Assembly: GCA_017543165.1 (NCBI GenBank)
Contig: JAFYGL010000148.1
Location: 1-6,310, forward strand
DNA from: Victivallales bacterium
GTDB lineage: Bacteria > Verrucomicrobiota > Lentisphaeria > Oligosphaerales > Oligosphaeraceae
Direction of reading: 5' to 3'
Length of the DNA: 6,310 bases
The notes beneath the pieces were generated by a model. It was not told where the DNA came from and did no database searches. It saw nothing but the letters and a program-made list of their open reading frames with translations. How positions within the stretch are numbered: the stretch's first letter is position 1; every line of letters starts with the position of its first letter. This document shows positions 6,026-6,310 of this stretch, piece after piece. A program made the translations under genes and the position numbers.

Positions 6026-6030
6026 TCCCT
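6026..6030 (-). promoter_or_regulatory. Ribosome binding site of the Gfo/Idh/MocA gene
   Basis: On the minus strand AGGGA lies nine bases before the ATG at 6016-6014. It is a moderate Shine-Dalgarno and supports this start, which also gives the normal MxKIRFAVVGLG-type family N-terminus. Confidence 0.6.
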
Positions 6031-6057
6031 GTGTTTAAGTATTTAGAAGTAATATCT

Positions 6058-6310
6058 TCACCACTCGGCGACAACGCCGTCGCCTGTGCGCCACACGGGG
6101 TTCTTCCAATGCTGGCCCTTTGCGGCGGCCTCGCGCACCTTGTCCTCGTTTATTTCAATGCCCAGGCCAGGCCTGCGGTTGCGGTAAACGTATCCGTCCT
6201 TGTACTCGAATACCGCACGGTCCTGAAGGTAGTCCAGCAAATCCGCGCCCTGGTTGTAGTGTATTCCAAGGCTTTGTTCCTGAATGACGGCGTTGGGCGT
6301 GCCATAGTCA
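6058..6310 (-). CDS. D-galactonate dehydratase-like enolase-superfamily protein, C-terminal part only
   Basis: The final 83 residues of a protein whose start lies beyond the right edge. The frame is open through the edge, and the internal TTG at 6240-6238 is not a start. The visible part contains IQEQSLGIHYNQGADLLDYL followed by PGLGIEIN and the ending HWKNPVWRTGDGVVAEW. This closely resembles the C-terminus of DgoD-type galactonate dehydratases, where the EQS glutamate belongs to the active site and the WxNPxWR...DGxxAEW tail is conserved. Those enzymes dehydrate D-galactonate to 2-keto-3-deoxygalactonate with Mg2+ in the cytosol. The metal ligands and base lie outside the window, so the exact acid-sugar specificity is open. 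It is upstream of, and probably co-transcribed with, the Gfo/Idh/MocA gene. Confidence 0.82.
   Translation of the reverse strand, partial: DYGTPNAVIQEQSLGIHYNQGADLLDYLQDRAVFEYKDGYVYRNRRPGLGIEINEDKVREAAAKGQHWKNPVWRTGDGVVAEW

Noticed and set aside
6058..6240. A separate 60-residue small protein starting at 6240
   Set aside because: The frame stays open to the window edge and the upstream residues (IQEQSLGIHYNQG) continue the galactonate dehydratase-like protein. The TTG is an internal leucine codon.

Overview
The window reads as ordinary bacterial chromosome of moderate GC, with four protein genes and two unusually repeat-rich intergenic stretches. On the plus strand are an enolase-superfamily enzyme (25-1311) and a 974-residue glutamate dehydrogenase of the large NAD-dependent class (1786-4710). 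Converging on them from the minus strand are a Gfo/Idh/MocA-type oxidoreductase (6016-4871) and, just upstream of it, the C-terminal 83 residues of a D-galactonate dehydratase-like enolase-superfamily protein that runs off the right edge. The mix of acid-sugar dehydratase-type enolases, a Gfo/Idh/MocA protein of the DIP/GGHGG type and a large-class GDH fits a sugar-degrading member of the Planctomycetes-Verrucomicrobia-Lentisphaerae group. This is an inference from gene types only; no phylogenetic marker is present.

Layout. Bases 1-19 hold a 7-bp tandem repeat ending five bases before the start codon of the first gene. Bases 1312-1785 carry no gene. They hold a roughly 350-bp block of inverted and direct repeats, including a gap-free imperfect palindrome with arms of about 98 bp (1332-1531), a 96-bp exact direct repeat (1403-1498 = 1546-1641) and four short GC-rich palindromes. 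A likely promoter and a strong ribosome binding site for the GDH gene follow. Bases 4711-4870, between the convergent genes, hold 7-bp repeat arrays at both ends in opposite orientation, a likely intrinsic terminator for the GDH gene and a second hairpin. The minus-strand pair is separated by 41 bp and is probably co-transcribed.

Function. The minus-strand pair looks like part of a catabolic operon for sugar acids or sugars: a dehydratase of the galactonate type followed by an NAD(P)-dependent oxidoreductase-fold protein. The plus-strand enolase-superfamily enzyme retains all expected catalytic residues, but its substrate cannot be read from sequence. The GDH, with its own promoter and terminator, would interconvert glutamate and 2-oxoglutarate and probably serves amino-acid catabolism or nitrogen balance independently of the sugar genes.

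The part that existing gene families do not explain is the non-coding repeat architecture: the long hairpin with a duplicated half at 1312-1675, and the heptamer arrays hugging gene borders at 1-19, 4720-4742 and 4850-4866. Both look like dispersed genomic repeat families. I saw no defence, phage, CRISPR or conjugation genes.
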